A stretch of 64,000 nt of DNA, taken from NCBI GenBank assembly GCA_017165825.1, contig CM029379.1:17044159-17108158 (forward strand). Reading direction: 5' to 3'. The notes beneath the pieces are model-generated. The model had not been told where the DNA came from, ran no database searches, and was given only the letters and a program-made list of their open reading frames with translations. Numbering within the stretch: the first letter of the stretch is position 1; the number at the start of each line of letters is the position of its first letter. Both the position numbers and the translations under genes were made by a program. This DNA is from Hepsetus odoe (lineage: Eukaryota; Chordata; Actinopteri; Characiformes; Hepsetidae). Positions 11,250 to 24,164 of the stretch are shown here, piece after piece.

Positions 11250-11429
11250 GGTTTACCTGTTGTATTTTGATTAAAGCATAGAAATGGCCAGCCGTGATTT
11301 GCATGTGAGCACTGTTATGAGCCAAAGTGCATAAAGCCCTCCTGCGAGCGCCTGTTTAAGACAACACGCACCTGCGCTTGGACCGACCGCCTCTCCTCCG
11401 CCTACTTGTGCGTTTCTACACCTCTTCTT

Positions 11430-12430
11430 TTGACATCAGGCGTCCAAGAGTGAAATGATTCTTCTCCAGGAATCTTTGGCCTCAGCATCGGACTGCATAT
11501 TTTCCAAAACTACAGCCAGGACCTTTAAGAGATCGTTTCGGATGACCATCAATGACATTTTGACATCAAGTCATGGCTTTTCAAAAGCACTTTTTAAACA
11601 GTTAAACCAGAGAAGACGTGAGTGTTTCCTGTTACGATCTGGTTTTTTGGCCGTTGCTCAAGTGATGTGCACAATAAAGAAGATACACCACCTTCACAAA
11701 TATCCATGTTCGTCCAGTCCCTTCGCAGTCACTGGGTGCCACTTCGCTGTAGACTTATTGCTGCCAGAGCCTGAAAATAGAAGAAATACATAAATCAATA
11801 GCACCATATTAATAACTAGTCAAGAGCAGTGAAGAAATACCGTATTCCCGTCTTTCTTTATGAGGAAATCTTCAGTCGTTGCTAAAACGAATGAGATTTA
11901 GTACGAATCTACAGTTATCTGTAGCGCTGTGCAAAGATCTTGAGCCTGATTCCTTATAATTCTTCTTCTTGGTGGTTTTATGTCTATCAAACTGGTTCTA
12001 TATAAAGGGGTTCCCACCACAATGTTCAGCATCAGCAGTAAACTAATCTCTAATCCCCATCCTGATCATCTGAAATCATCTGGACCTGCTGCTTCAGGTT
12101 CATAAATTGGTCACTGCATGGCTTAACAAAAAAAAAATAATCCACTGAAACTGCTCAGGTACAGGGACTGCAAGTGAGAGCCAAAACTTTGTCCTTCAGG
12201 AATCCTGGAGAGCTGTTCCTCATCAGTAAATTAAAAATAGAAGTCTGGATCTTTGGAAGGAAAATATGAAGAAGCCTCAAGACGTGTACACAGTACTGAA
12301 ATAATTTAATCTTCTTAGCAATAATTCTGCTGTGAGATTGCAGCCTTGTTTAAACAATGTGACACAACCTGGATGTCAAAATTAGGTAGAAAACGGAAAT
12401 ATGTTCTTTTACTTTTATATAATCAAATCA
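11430..12430. other. Intergenic, no gene recognised
   Basis: A 112-codon frame on + at 11455-11793 has unbiased composition and no recognised motif, so it was not called. The stretch otherwise shows no repeat I can name. Confidence 0.4.
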
Positions 12431-12433
12431 CCT

Positions 12434-12795
12434 TGAGGGTCAAAGACGCTTAGATTTTTGTTGGGTGTGACTAGGATGGACAGGATTAGAAATGAGTATA
12501 TAAGAGGGACATCTCAGGTTGGACATTTTGGAGACAAAGTCAGAGAAGCAAGGCTGCGTGGACATGTCCAGAGGAGAGACAAGGATTATACTGGGAGGAG
12601 GATGCTGAAGACAGAGCTGCCAGGAAAGAGGGAAAGAAAGACCAAAGAGGAGGTTTATGGACGTGGTGAGAGAGGACATGCAGGTGGTTGGATTGAAGGA
12701 GGAAGATGAAGAGGACCGGAAGAAATGGAAACTGATTATCTGCTGTGTCGACCCCTAACCCTAAAGGAGAGCAGCGGAAAGAAGAAGAAGATCAT
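12434..12795 (+). mobile_element. 5'-truncated RTE-like LINE 3' end
   Basis: Matches the last part of the RTE element at 35425-39655. It runs from the segment with GGGTGTGACTAGGATGGACA (Gly-Val-Thr-Arg-Met-Asp) to the AGAGCAGCGGAAAGAAGAAG tail. Short indels break the frame. Only the C-terminal region after the reverse transcriptase and the 3' end are present, a typical 5' truncation. Confidence 0.85.
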
Positions 12796-13155
12796 CTATT
12801 CACCTCTGTCTTCATTTGCCAGCAGTTTAGCCCTTTTCCTCCATTGTGCCTTTTTCAGTAGAAAATGTTCTCGTCTTTTGTTTGTTGTAATCATCTAATT
12901 TGAACCAAATAATGATTTCTGGATAAAGAATGTCAGGACCGCTGCCTAATCAGTGATGGCACATCAGCTAATGTTTCCTAATAAAAAGAATAACATCAGT
13001 CTAAAGGAAATCTGATGTACGTTTGGCCATTCTTATCTAAATACCACACCTCTAGTTTAAGCTGACACTGCAGCAGCACAGGTAAATAAGCAGGTGAATC
13101 CACATGTCTCCATTCAAAAGGAAGTGCAGTATTTTGGATAAACTGGTGTTGCTCT

Positions 13156-13912
13156 TTAAGAAGACATTATCAGTACTGAACCTGTCTCAGGCCTGTTCTT
13201 GCCGTGCTCTGAGGCAGACAGGCCGTCTGCGTGAGCGCAGTGACTGGTATCGCGGTGATCTACCCCCCTGCTCCGCCCCCTCTGCTCAGGAACAGCCAGC
13301 ACTAGCGGCCTCTGATGGTGGTACTTCAGTCTGTACGTGTCGGTCATGCAGTTGTCCACGTTGAAATACGTAGTGAGTGTCACTCCAGGTCCCTGAGGGG
13401 TGGAGCCAAAGGTGGAGGTGGACATGCGGTCCGAGCCTTGAGGTCTTTCGTCGGACAACTCGCTTGCGCCTGATTCGCCACGCTCCTGGTCTGAGCCAGA
13501 CTTGGAACTGATGTCAGATGAGGCCTGCCAGGGGTCCAGTCTACGGTGGTTGGCGGGTCGTGGGCTTGTCTGTGAGGGCGCCTGTAGGAGGCGCGGCCTG
13601 AAAGGCGCCGTCCTGCCCTGCTTGGGCCGAGCAGCCAGGGGCGACTCATCTCGGGCAGGACGCCCCGGACAGGGCGATTCAGGCAGGGCCGTCTCGCTGG
13701 TGCTGGAGCGGTAGGCACTGTCCTCCTGCTCTGAAGGAGGGTTGGTGGTCTCATCCGAGCTGTTGCACTCGGAGCTGCTCAATCTGGCCACCCGCCGAAC
13801 TGCCGGACTCTCAGGGGATTGAAATGAAACCTCCTGCTGCTCTGGAGCTGCGGCGTCCCGCTCTGAGTTGCTCCCTTTCCGCAAGCTGCAGGACGCGTAT
13901 CTCTGTTTACGC
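13156..13912 (-). CDS. usp53: usp53 coding exon 14 (last)
   Basis: 757 bases after the acceptor TGCTTCACAG. Encodes residues 700-951: a Ser/Pro/Arg-rich tail (SSSECNSSDETTNPPSEQ) and the family-specific CMTDTYRLKYH near the end. The last 50 or so residues after that motif are longer than in mammals. The stop is at 13156-13158. Confidence 0.9.
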
Positions 13913-14024
13913 CTGTGAAGCATAACAAGGTCATGTGAGGGCATGTGCGTGTTTCTTGCAGAGTAAAACTTTTAGGAACCTTTCTTTTAAATGTAGTCAA
14001 AGAACAGAACTGTAATAATGTCGT

Positions 14025-14067
<43 letters not shown>

Positions 14068-16599
14068 TAGAAAATTCTAATTCTAGAAAATGTAGAATTT
14101 CATTTACATATAAAAATTCATGTAATTCATTAATGTAATTAGAATTCAAATAAATAGAAATAAATTTCTTATGAGTTCCTAGATTTCTGCATAAAACTGT
14201 ATACCTGAGATGGTACGTTGGTCTGGCATTTTCTCTTTACCATGGTAGATTAGAACACACCCGTAATGAACGCAGGCTCTACTAGACATCACTAAAAACA
14301 TTCTGAAAAGATACTGATCCCCAAACGTACAGTACTGTGAAAAGGTTTTAGGCAGGTGTGGAAAAAATGCTGTAAACAAAGAATGCTTTCAAAAATGGAA
14401 GTGTTAATCATTTATTTTCATCAATCAACAAAATGCAGTGAATGAACAAAAGAGAATCTAAATCAAATCAATATTTGGTGTGACCACCCTTTGCCTTCAA
14501 AACAGCATCAACTCTTCTAGGTACTTGCACACAGTTTTTGAAGGAACTCGGCTGGTAGGTTGTTCCAAACATGACTGTGTTTCAACCTACGTGTGACATT
14601 GATGATCATCAGCACCTGTTTGGTAAAATTGGTTGATCAGACACAGACTATAATCCTACAGAATCCCTGACTTTGTGCAAGTGTACCTAGAAGAATTGAT
14701 GCTGCTTTGAAGGCAAAAGGTAGTAACACCAAATATTGATTTGATTTAGATTTTTCTTTTGTTCGCTCACTTTGCATTTTGTAAATTGATAAAAATAAAC
14801 AATCATTATTTATATTTCTGAAAGCGTTCTTTGTTTACAGCATTTTCTCACACCTGCCTAAAACTTGCACAGTGCTGTATGTCGATAGGAATTTATTTGG
14901 GCACCAGGTTCACAACAGACAATTTCAACAAACATTTTAACATTAGGTTAATTAAATAAAATATGAAAGAAAATATGAAAGAAAATGCTAACGTTAGTTG
15001 CTAATTAAATTTAGTTTAACTTCTTTTTTCTTGTACCAACACTCAGTAGTGCTGCACTAAAAATGGTTTCAGTAACTGAATAAAAAGCTGAGTACCCGTC
15101 ACTGCACACACAAGATGCAGATGATACTGTGGGCGGTAGAAAATTGTGCAGATCAGACATGTACTGCGGCCTTTGTACGGGGTCACCAGTGACAGTATCA
15201 GGTGTCCTGCAGTTATAATGTAATGGTCTAGCTAGGTCAGACATGCAGACAATGCAGGTCTGTTAAATAAATAAATCTTGTAGGATGAACATGCAGTGTG
15301 TGATTTTACTTAAATTTCTATAAATACCTTGAGCTTGGGCTGCTTTTCATAAGATGGTCAGAGTTCCTTCCCTGGACTTTTAACAAATGTTTACCTAAAT
15401 AGAAAAAGGAGAGCATCACTGCAGCAAACACATGAAGGGTTGTAGTTCTACAATCTGGGCACAAGGGGGCAGTAACAGGTTTTCTAAAGCCAGTGCTCGA
15501 AGGGGAGCGTTGGTGCAGTCATGTTGCCCAGTAAACAGGTTTAAACAACAGATAGAAAGAAGAGACAGAACTGAAGAGATTTCCGTCAGTTTTAATCAGG
15601 GAATACTGGATAAATGTCCTGCCTCCTCCTCTATTCCCTCCATACCACTGCCTCTCACTCACACACACACACACCCTTCACTTAACACAAGTACAAAAGG
15701 TCAGGGCTAATTTTAGGTAATTTAACAAGCCACCCTGCCAATGGCTCTTTAAATACTTAATGTCTGACATTTAAGGTCAGTCCCTTCATAAACACACAAC
15801 ACAGCACCACCGTCGATGTCTGCTCAAAAGAAATGTTTGATCAGCATGTGTTTTAGTCCATTCCATGTCTTGTAATCAAACACTGAAATGAGATCTGGGA
15901 AAAGTGGAGGCCAGGGCACCACCTTGAACCCGCCATCATGTTCCTCACGCAATGTGCAAGGTTGGTAGGGCTCATAGTCCTGGCACAGGGGAACCAATCA
16001 TCAAGGGCTTGGGAATTTCCAAGTGGGTGCCACTGATGTCTACATGAGTCCAATCCCTGCAGATTATTGCGAAAGGCATCACACTTCCTCCATTAGTCTT
16101 CAGATGAACATAAGGGATGCATGGGAATCTACGCATGTTTTTTTAAATCGCTCCATCGTCCAGTACTGCTGCACGGGCCAGCTTACACTACATTCACTAT
16201 AAAATGGAATAAAATCAATAAAATTACTCAACAAGAACAGCTAGAGCTTTGTACAGGAGGAAAGAACTTAAATGTTTCATAACTAAGAATTTAATCATCC
16301 GGAGCAAAACTCCTACTGTTGTCAAACAGAGAGTTGGTGCATGTTTAATAGCTGGAGGGAGATTGTTGGAACTCATTTTGTAACTCGGATGCAGATTATG
16401 CAACAGTAATATGGAGACTGATTTGTAAAACAGACCTCGGACACACTTCCAGTCATTAGCAGACTGTGTAGAGACTCTGGCCCCATGTTCTACTATAATC
16501 TTTCACTGTTTAGTAAGGGGTGGCCTAAAATTGTAAGCAGCTTTTCTCTTTAGAAGCTTTTTTCGGAAACTTTTTATTGCAGTGGAAGGACAAACAAAA

Positions 16600-16640
<41 letters not shown>

Positions 16641-18071
16641 TTTGCTTTATTACTCAATTTATTTAGCTGCTTTTCTCCATCCTGATACATTCATGTCCTG
16701 TTTAAATGTATGCATATATTTAGATTGTGATTAAAATTAAGATTAAATCGACCAGCTTGTACTATTGTAGGATTCCTACATTTAAACACTACTCACTGTG
16801 GCACAAAGGAGAGCGCGCTGCCTCCGATTTAGAGTCCCCATAATTGTGATGAACTTGACTCCTGAAGAACAAAAAAAAAAAAAAAAAAAAGAATGCATAG
16901 GAAGGCCTACAGGGTAAGTAACGTGAAGCATCACTTTTTAACAGCCCACCCGACACACATCCCTGACTAGTTCAAACTTCCATCACTACATCAATTCTAG
17001 ATGACAAATAAAATAATCGAATGCCAACATCATTAATTAATCGTCGAGTTTCCGTGTGTAAGTCACTCAACAGAGAGTCATTAACGTTATGATGCTTTCA
17101 GTCACCTGAGCTGCTGAGCTTCTGAAGTCACTCGGAGCTCCTTGCCTGCAAAGTTCTCCACGCCGGGCGAGTCAGGATTGGTCGATCCGCTGCTCAGCCG
17201 ATCACTGCTCTCGTAGCCCGACTCTGTCCTCTGAATGGTCCAATTATCACCCATGAGCCCAGTGTTGGCCCCGCTTTTGGGCCGTGGCATGGAGCTGGTG
17301 GGCGTCGCCCTCCGCTGAGACTCCTGTGAGCTGCGGCTCTCTGTCTCCAGCCTCGACTCGTCCTCGTAAATAGTCATCAGGCCTTTCTGCTTGCGCTCTG
17401 CCAGTGCTCGCTCCTGACCGAGGCGCCGGCTGCTAGTGACGGGCGATAAATACCAATTTACCATTTTTCTTCATGATCGAAGACCAAGACTTTTAAAGAC
17501 TTCTATCATAATACCAACGGCATTACTTTTAAATGTCTTCTGGATATCTGTTAAATCTTTTTAAATGTCTTTTTGCAGGGGGGCAGCGGTAGCTAGTTTT
17601 CAGGGACTAGGTCCCAGGAACAGAAGGCTGTGGGTTCAAATCCCAGACTAGTAGGTTGGCTTGAGCAAGGTACCGTCCCCATCACTGCTCCCAGAGTGCT
17701 TAAAATAGTTGCCCCCTGCTACACGTGTGGGGGTGAAAAGCAGAGTTTGCATTTTGCTGTGGTTCACTGTGTGCCGTGTTACACATTGATTTTAAAATAG
17801 TCACTTTCACTTTTTTGCAAAAAAAGAGGACTTGGCAAATGAAGTATAAAAACTACATTTGAACGATTAGGATTAGTTTTACAAAATGGTTTTCAGCCTG
17901 TTCTTTGTCAAGAAATAAGGTGTGCTTCAAAAAAACGATTAAAAAAAAAATTTAATTAATCAGAAAGCCAAACATCAGGTTAAATTCCCTAAAATGCGAC
18001 ATTAAAAAAAAAAAAAAAAAAAAAAAAAAGGTACAGAAATATGTTACCGATTGCATCTTGGGCTTCCATGC

Positions 18072-18103
<32 letters not shown>

Positions 18104-21100
18104 TTGCCGGCGCTCGAGCTCATTCAGGACTCGGTCGACATTCAGAACTTCTCGCACCGGACGCCATGATGGTTTGGACCTCGCCCGCTCGGAGGTGTCG
18201 GTTAGCTCGTATTGCCCAGAGAAGGGGTCGTGTCGGCGGCCCGAGGACTCTGAGTGGGATCGGGACTCCTGGGGTGATCCACGTGAGTGGAGGGAAGAGC
18301 GATCGGGGCGGGATGGGCGAGAGGGTGCTGTGCGGTGCCTCTGGTCTGAGTGAGACCGTAGGCCATTTTCAGTAGGAGAGGATGATCTGGGGTACGGCAT
18401 TTCTAAACACAGAAAAAAATTTTTTTTTACAAAATTAACACTACATTGCCAAGGCAGTAATTCTGGAAACTGGAGCACATAAAAAACCCTTTCTATCATT
18501 TCCTCAGAGGGAGTCAGAAGTCATTAAAGGCTAATGTTTTGAGTTTTTCTCTTCATGTTAAATGATAACAGTATGTCCTTACAGAACTGTGGCAGGTTGA
18601 GGTGGATAGTGTGTTTTTTTGGAGCTATTTTTTTTCCCCTGCATGGATACTCATTTGCTGCAAGCCAACTTCTAGTTTGGGAGACAGATGGTGTGCTATG
18701 CCTCTGGAAATTAGCCAACACCCTAAACCATTTTCCTGAGTGAAAAGTTGCCCTTAAAATGCCCTTCTGTAGAGGACAGTGCACCCACTCTAACAAACAA
18801 AGAAAAGGGAAGGAAAGGAAAACGGTGTGAGCTGTCATATTTTAACTTCTTGCCCTCTCACTTTTGATGATGATCATCATGGAAACATAGTTTTACACAA
18901 CCTATTTAATAAATCTAATCAATTTGCCTTCTCTATGAATCTGCAATGATTAATCCCCCATTTATTTACAGTATCTTACAGTTGAAAACAGTGAGTAAGT
19001 CTCTTTTATATTACAAAAAAAACCAAAAAAAAAAACCCTTAGATTACTGGATTAATACCCCATTACTTATAAAACTGGTGTCCAACATCCAAAAATCCCC
19101 CAACGTTCTGTATTTGTTTTTTTAAAACAAGTTTATCAGCTCAGCACAGGAACAGTGCGACCAGAGAGAATGTCTGATAAAACCTAAAAAGCGGCTTATG
19201 GGGTCATCATATGGTGCAGGAAAGCTCTAGCAGCCAGAGGCTATGGAGCATTTAACGAGCACTAAGCTAGTTAATACTGCTCTGAAACGCTGATGATTCG
19301 TCACTGACGTAACTCCAGTAAAGTGCAACGCTGATCTGAGCAGTGATTGTTTTGGAGCAACTGCAACGTCACTTTAATATGTGGATTTACTGGCCAGATT
19401 ACAAGAAGCACTGACATATTCCTAACATTGCTGAAAATGTTCATTTCAATTATAACCCTTCTATCAAAGGTACACTGTATTGTGCTGTTCGTGGAGCAAT
19501 ACTGGACTATTTTGTTGATTGGTGACCCCAGTATTGTACTGCGCATTCCGATCATCATTAACAATGAATTTAATGACTTACTGAACACTGGTGTGCATTA
19601 TTATATTGTAATAAAATGTAAAGTCAGGCTACTTCAAGTGAAGTCTGAGAAAGGAGGGTAGTAGTCAAGGACTACTAGTGCAAATAGACACAGTGTCAGT
19701 AAAACTGGCCACTTAATGAATGTTAGTCCAACGTCCTCTTTTTCAGTGACAGCCAAAATAAAAACCTTTAACAATAATGGATGTAATTGTCTTCCTTAGT
19801 TACTGTTGCTATGTCTGTCAAACATTCAGCTCAGCTTAGCTCCTGGAGTCAGTGGGGTCGTGGATTTAGCACTCGTTTTATGATCTGAACCTTGTTTCTA
19901 CCTCTGCTATGGTGCTGGTTTTGCTGCTGAGCCATGAATTCACACATGTTGAAACTTAAAGACTGAATTTGAAACAAAAGCAAGATCCAGATGATCCTGT
20001 GCTTGGTGTTTCTGATACTGCCACCACCGCTCTCACGTCAGTTTTGTCACAAATAGGACACCCGTTTTTCAGTTTTTCCTCCATTTGACATAAGAAGTAG
20101 TGCTTACAGGCGGTTCCTAAGGCAGGTGGAGTGTCATGTCCATCAATATTTTGAAGTCAGTCGATTCTGTATACGATTTCATTACTACATTAGCCATTAA
20201 GCTCCGGCGTTTCGCTAACGAAGCAATCGTCAGAAATGGTCCACTTCACTTTCGGGTGAGGGAAACAGTGTGAAAACCTGGTATCTTGCCAAAATATTCA
20301 TTTAAAGCATTAGAAAATGGAAATGCCTAAAACTGCTGCTGCTTTCTACAAAATAAACTGAGGCTCCAACCGTTGACACTTGGCATTGTACCAAATGAAC
20401 ATACACCACCTCTTTCAAAGCTGAAGCTCTTAATTATACCTTTATGTTGGAAGGGTTCTGGTCTGCGGTGGCCTCGTTCACTCTCCCTCCTCTGTCGCTC
20501 TCCTCCTGACTGTGAAGACTCTCTGCAAGACTCCCGCAGTCTACCTGGGCTTTCAGGAAGCACTTTGACTAGACCGTGGAAATAAAGAGACAGTAAAAGT
20601 CAGAATATTATTTTATAATAATAATATATTTTATTTATATACATTGTTTATGATCAGTGCTATAATTAGTCAACTAAATATATACACACATCTTTATTAG
20701 ATTTAGATATATATGAATTGTGCCTTACGCCAGTTGGCTGATTGCAGTGGTTGTTTGTGAGATCCCTGATTTGTCCGCAGGGAGCCTGCAGGCTCTCTCA
20801 CTCCATCAAGTTTCTTTGACCCTGAGAGTGGAACGTCAGCTACTGCCACACAGAAAAGAGAGAAGATCATTGAAACCTAAAAGCATCACAATAAAATGAA
20901 TATGATTATAAATCATGGCAGCTATCCAGAACCAACACCTGCATCCCCACACTCTGTGCTGAGTCAGCAGATTTATGTTCTAACCGGTTTCCTCAAGCCA
21001 AGAAAGAAGAACAGATTGTTATTTGTTTTCCATTCTTCAAGAGAAAATACATACATTTGTATTTCTACATTTGCTCTTTCCTCGCTGCTGATCGGGGCAT

Positions 21101-21417
21101 CTTGCTTCCGAATAAAAAAGCCTATGCATGCTTAGTGTATGGCACTTTTTTTATCTGCCGTCTATAATCTGTGCTGTGCACTTGTGTCTGTAAATTTCCA
21201 CTGTGAAAAGAGATGACAGTCGTATGTGGATAAAAAGGACAGACTGTTAGCTGGCCCAGATGTTGAAGGGGAAAAAAAAAAATAAAATAAAAATACACAT
21301 ATCCAGAGCCAGCAATGGGTGACCAGGCTGGAGAGGGATTACTGTTTGCTGAGAGATGAGGAGCAAAATGAATCTAGCCCAAAGAAAAAGAGTGAGAGAG
21401 AATAAATGAGAGACAGA

Positions 21418-21464
<47 letters not shown>

Positions 21465-24114
21465 ACAGACAGACAGTGGGTGTATAGGTCAAATCTTTTC
21501 TGACAAGCCTTAAACCACCAGCTTCCATAAAAGGCTGTCATAAAATTGCCAAAAATAACTTCATAAACTAGCAATCTAACAGACAATCCATTTAAAACTA
21601 AACCATTAATTCAAGTTTGACCACAAGTAGTTCTTCCAAAAACCTGGAACTGAGCATAAAATAAACAGACGATTATTCCTTGCCAGGAAAAAGAGGATTT
21701 TTTTTTTGTCCCAACAGCTGGCCTGCACTTGGCAGGTACGCCATGTTCACTGTTGACCTGTTCCTGTTACATTTAGGCAAATCCCCCTCACATCTGGCCA
21801 AATGTCTCTTCCCCCCTCTGCTCTTCCTCTTTCACTTTGCCTCTGTGGCAATTCTTTCTGTGAAGCACAAAAGTAAAGTTAAGACTTTGTGCTGATGTTT
21901 CCACTGTTGCTTAAACCTGAAAAAACCTTGACCAAAAATCTAATTTGCACAAACGTCTTTACTGTCTTCGTTTTGTATTGAATGTTTAGAACCACAAGCA
22001 CTGGAGTTATTTCTGAGAATTAAACTAAACCTGCTGCATCCACACTGATGCTTGATCCTTTATGTTACGTTAAAAGCATGAATCAGGTGATTTTATCCTC
22101 AGCAAAGTGCAAAGTATACTGACAGGGAGAATCTCCCTGGAGCTACTTCAGGTTAAGGGACTTGCTCAAGAGCTCGAATGGTGTTGGACGGTAAACCCAT
22201 GCTCGAACTCACAACCTCTTGGTCCACAGCTGAGCATCCAATCCTAGGGCTCCCAGCAGCGATAGTTTAAAGTCTACATCTGTTAACATTTACATTTATG
22301 GCATTTAGCAGACGCTTTTATCCAGAGCGACTTCCATGACTACAAGGACCGTCCCCCTGGATTTGAACCTGGACCCTTATGAGCCAGAGGTCCATAGGCA
22401 AGTATCCTACCACTAGACCACCACCATCCCCTAACATAAGAGGGCATGCCTGCTTCCTTTTGCACTGGTTGCCTTATGGACTAGATCTACTGATAGAGAC
22501 ATCTTAAATGGAACGTTTGGACATTGGCAGGAAAAGGACTGTTGATTCTTAAGGACTGAGGAATGAGCCCACGGTCACTGCCACTGACCCCACCCTCCCT
22601 GGAGACCACTTAAGTGACTGGTAACCACGCGAGTGATCAACTGTTGTGTAAATAGCTTCTTGGACAAACCTTTGCTTTAAATCTAAAGAGGGCATGTGAG
22701 GACGGAAAAGAAAGAAGGCGTAAAAAAAAAAGTGATTTCACTTTGATAAACCACTGGCGTGTGAGGAGGCCGTAGAGACGCTTCAGAGCGTTTGCCAGTG
22801 GCTCTGCTCAGCAGAAAAAAAAAAAGAAAGGGAAGAAAAAAAAAAAAGTGCCAAGTGCTGTGCCAAGTGAGTGTGCTGTGCTGAAGCAGCGAGCTCAGCA
22901 AAGCATGAGTAACAAAGCTGGCGCTGCGCTCCCATTAAATATCCATTCCAAAAAGCACTGAAGGCACAGGTCCAGTCGCAGCAGATTTTAAGATGTTTCT
23001 GCAAACTCCAGAGGTTCTGATATAACGAGATGTACAGGATATTTCTCTGTAGGGGACATTTATTTGGGATAGGGCTGCAGAATCTAAAAACAATGCCTTA
23101 AAATACATCAAAAAGCAGACGAGTCCAGAGGCAGGAGACAACAACAGTCAAATAAGAACAGAAAACTGAGGCTACAACACACACAGGCTCACCAACAGTG
23201 GACGGTAATGATTGGGAAAACATTGCCTGGTCTGATGAGTCTTCATTTCTGCTGTGACGTTGGGTCCAAATTCTGTGTCAACAACATGAAAGCATCTATC
23301 CTGCCTTCTACCAACAGAAAAGGTTGGCAACGGGGTTAATTTCTGTGGGTAATGTTTTCCTGCAACATTTTTAGCCTCTTAGTACCAAATGAGCTTCGTT
23401 TAAATGCCACAACCTACCCGAGTACTGTAGCTGAACATGTCCAACCCTTCATGTCTGCCGTGTACGCATTGGGAGAACACAGTACGTGACAAAGCTCAAA
23501 TCGGTTTAAATTCACTGTACTCAAAGGGTTGTCACAAGATCTCAATCCAGCTAAGCATCTTTGGCATGTGTTGGAATAGAAGATATGCATCATGAATGTG
23601 TATGACTGCCACGTCAATTAGGAAATAAAAATTTTCAAGGAACATATGCAGCACATGCTTGAACCCATGCTATAAAAAAAAACTGCATTGTTACATCGGT
23701 CAGATCACGGAAAAATCCACCTGTACTCATTTACCATTTACATGGTTTCTGATAGAAAGCCAAAGAGTGTAGTTCTACTTACAGAGATTCATCGAGAAAT
23801 AGTGATGGCCTCCCATGGCCAAGGAGGATTGTGGGTACGGGACTCGCGGGAGAATGTCCATTTTAGCGAGTCGTTTTGTTTTCAAAGCAGAAGAAATGAG
23901 GAATGAGACTGAGAATGGAGAGAAAACTGTTCAGTGGGGGAGAGGAGTATGCAGTGTCAGGCCTGAGGGCAGGGATTAGGGTAGAATGAAATAAAGAGAG
24001 AACAACCAAGAGAGGGACTGAGAGACCGAATGAAATCGAGATGCTGAATGAAAGAGAAAGGCTATGAGGAAGAGTGTAGATGACAGATCAGAAAATGAAA
24101 ATGAAAGAGGAGAG

Positions 24115-24164
<50 letters not shown>

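Larger units (their letters stand above)
13913..17105. other. usp53 intron 13
   Basis: Holds a (TC)n run at 14025-14061, a Tc1-type foldback element at 14328-14879, a (CA)n run at 16597-16638 and an A-run at 16868-16890. The part at 15840-16060 may be an old repeat that I could not identify. Confidence 0.6.

Noticed and set aside
11455..11793. 112-codon + frame, considered as the missing C4orf3-like gene
   Set aside because: No terminal membrane segment and no resemblance to that protein; composition is like non-coding DNA.
13502..13754. Open frames on both strands inside usp53 exon 14
   Set aside because: GC-rich shadows of the real minus-strand exon; no family similarity.
15840..16060. 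Possible transposon piece in usp53 intron 13
   Set aside because: Complex sequence with a 66-codon minus frame, but I could not match it to a known family, so it is not called.
18051..18375. Two + frames of 100-105 codons beginning with Cys or Ala runs
   Set aside because: They are the complement and shifted frames of the CAG repeat and Arg/Ser-rich usp53 exon 12.
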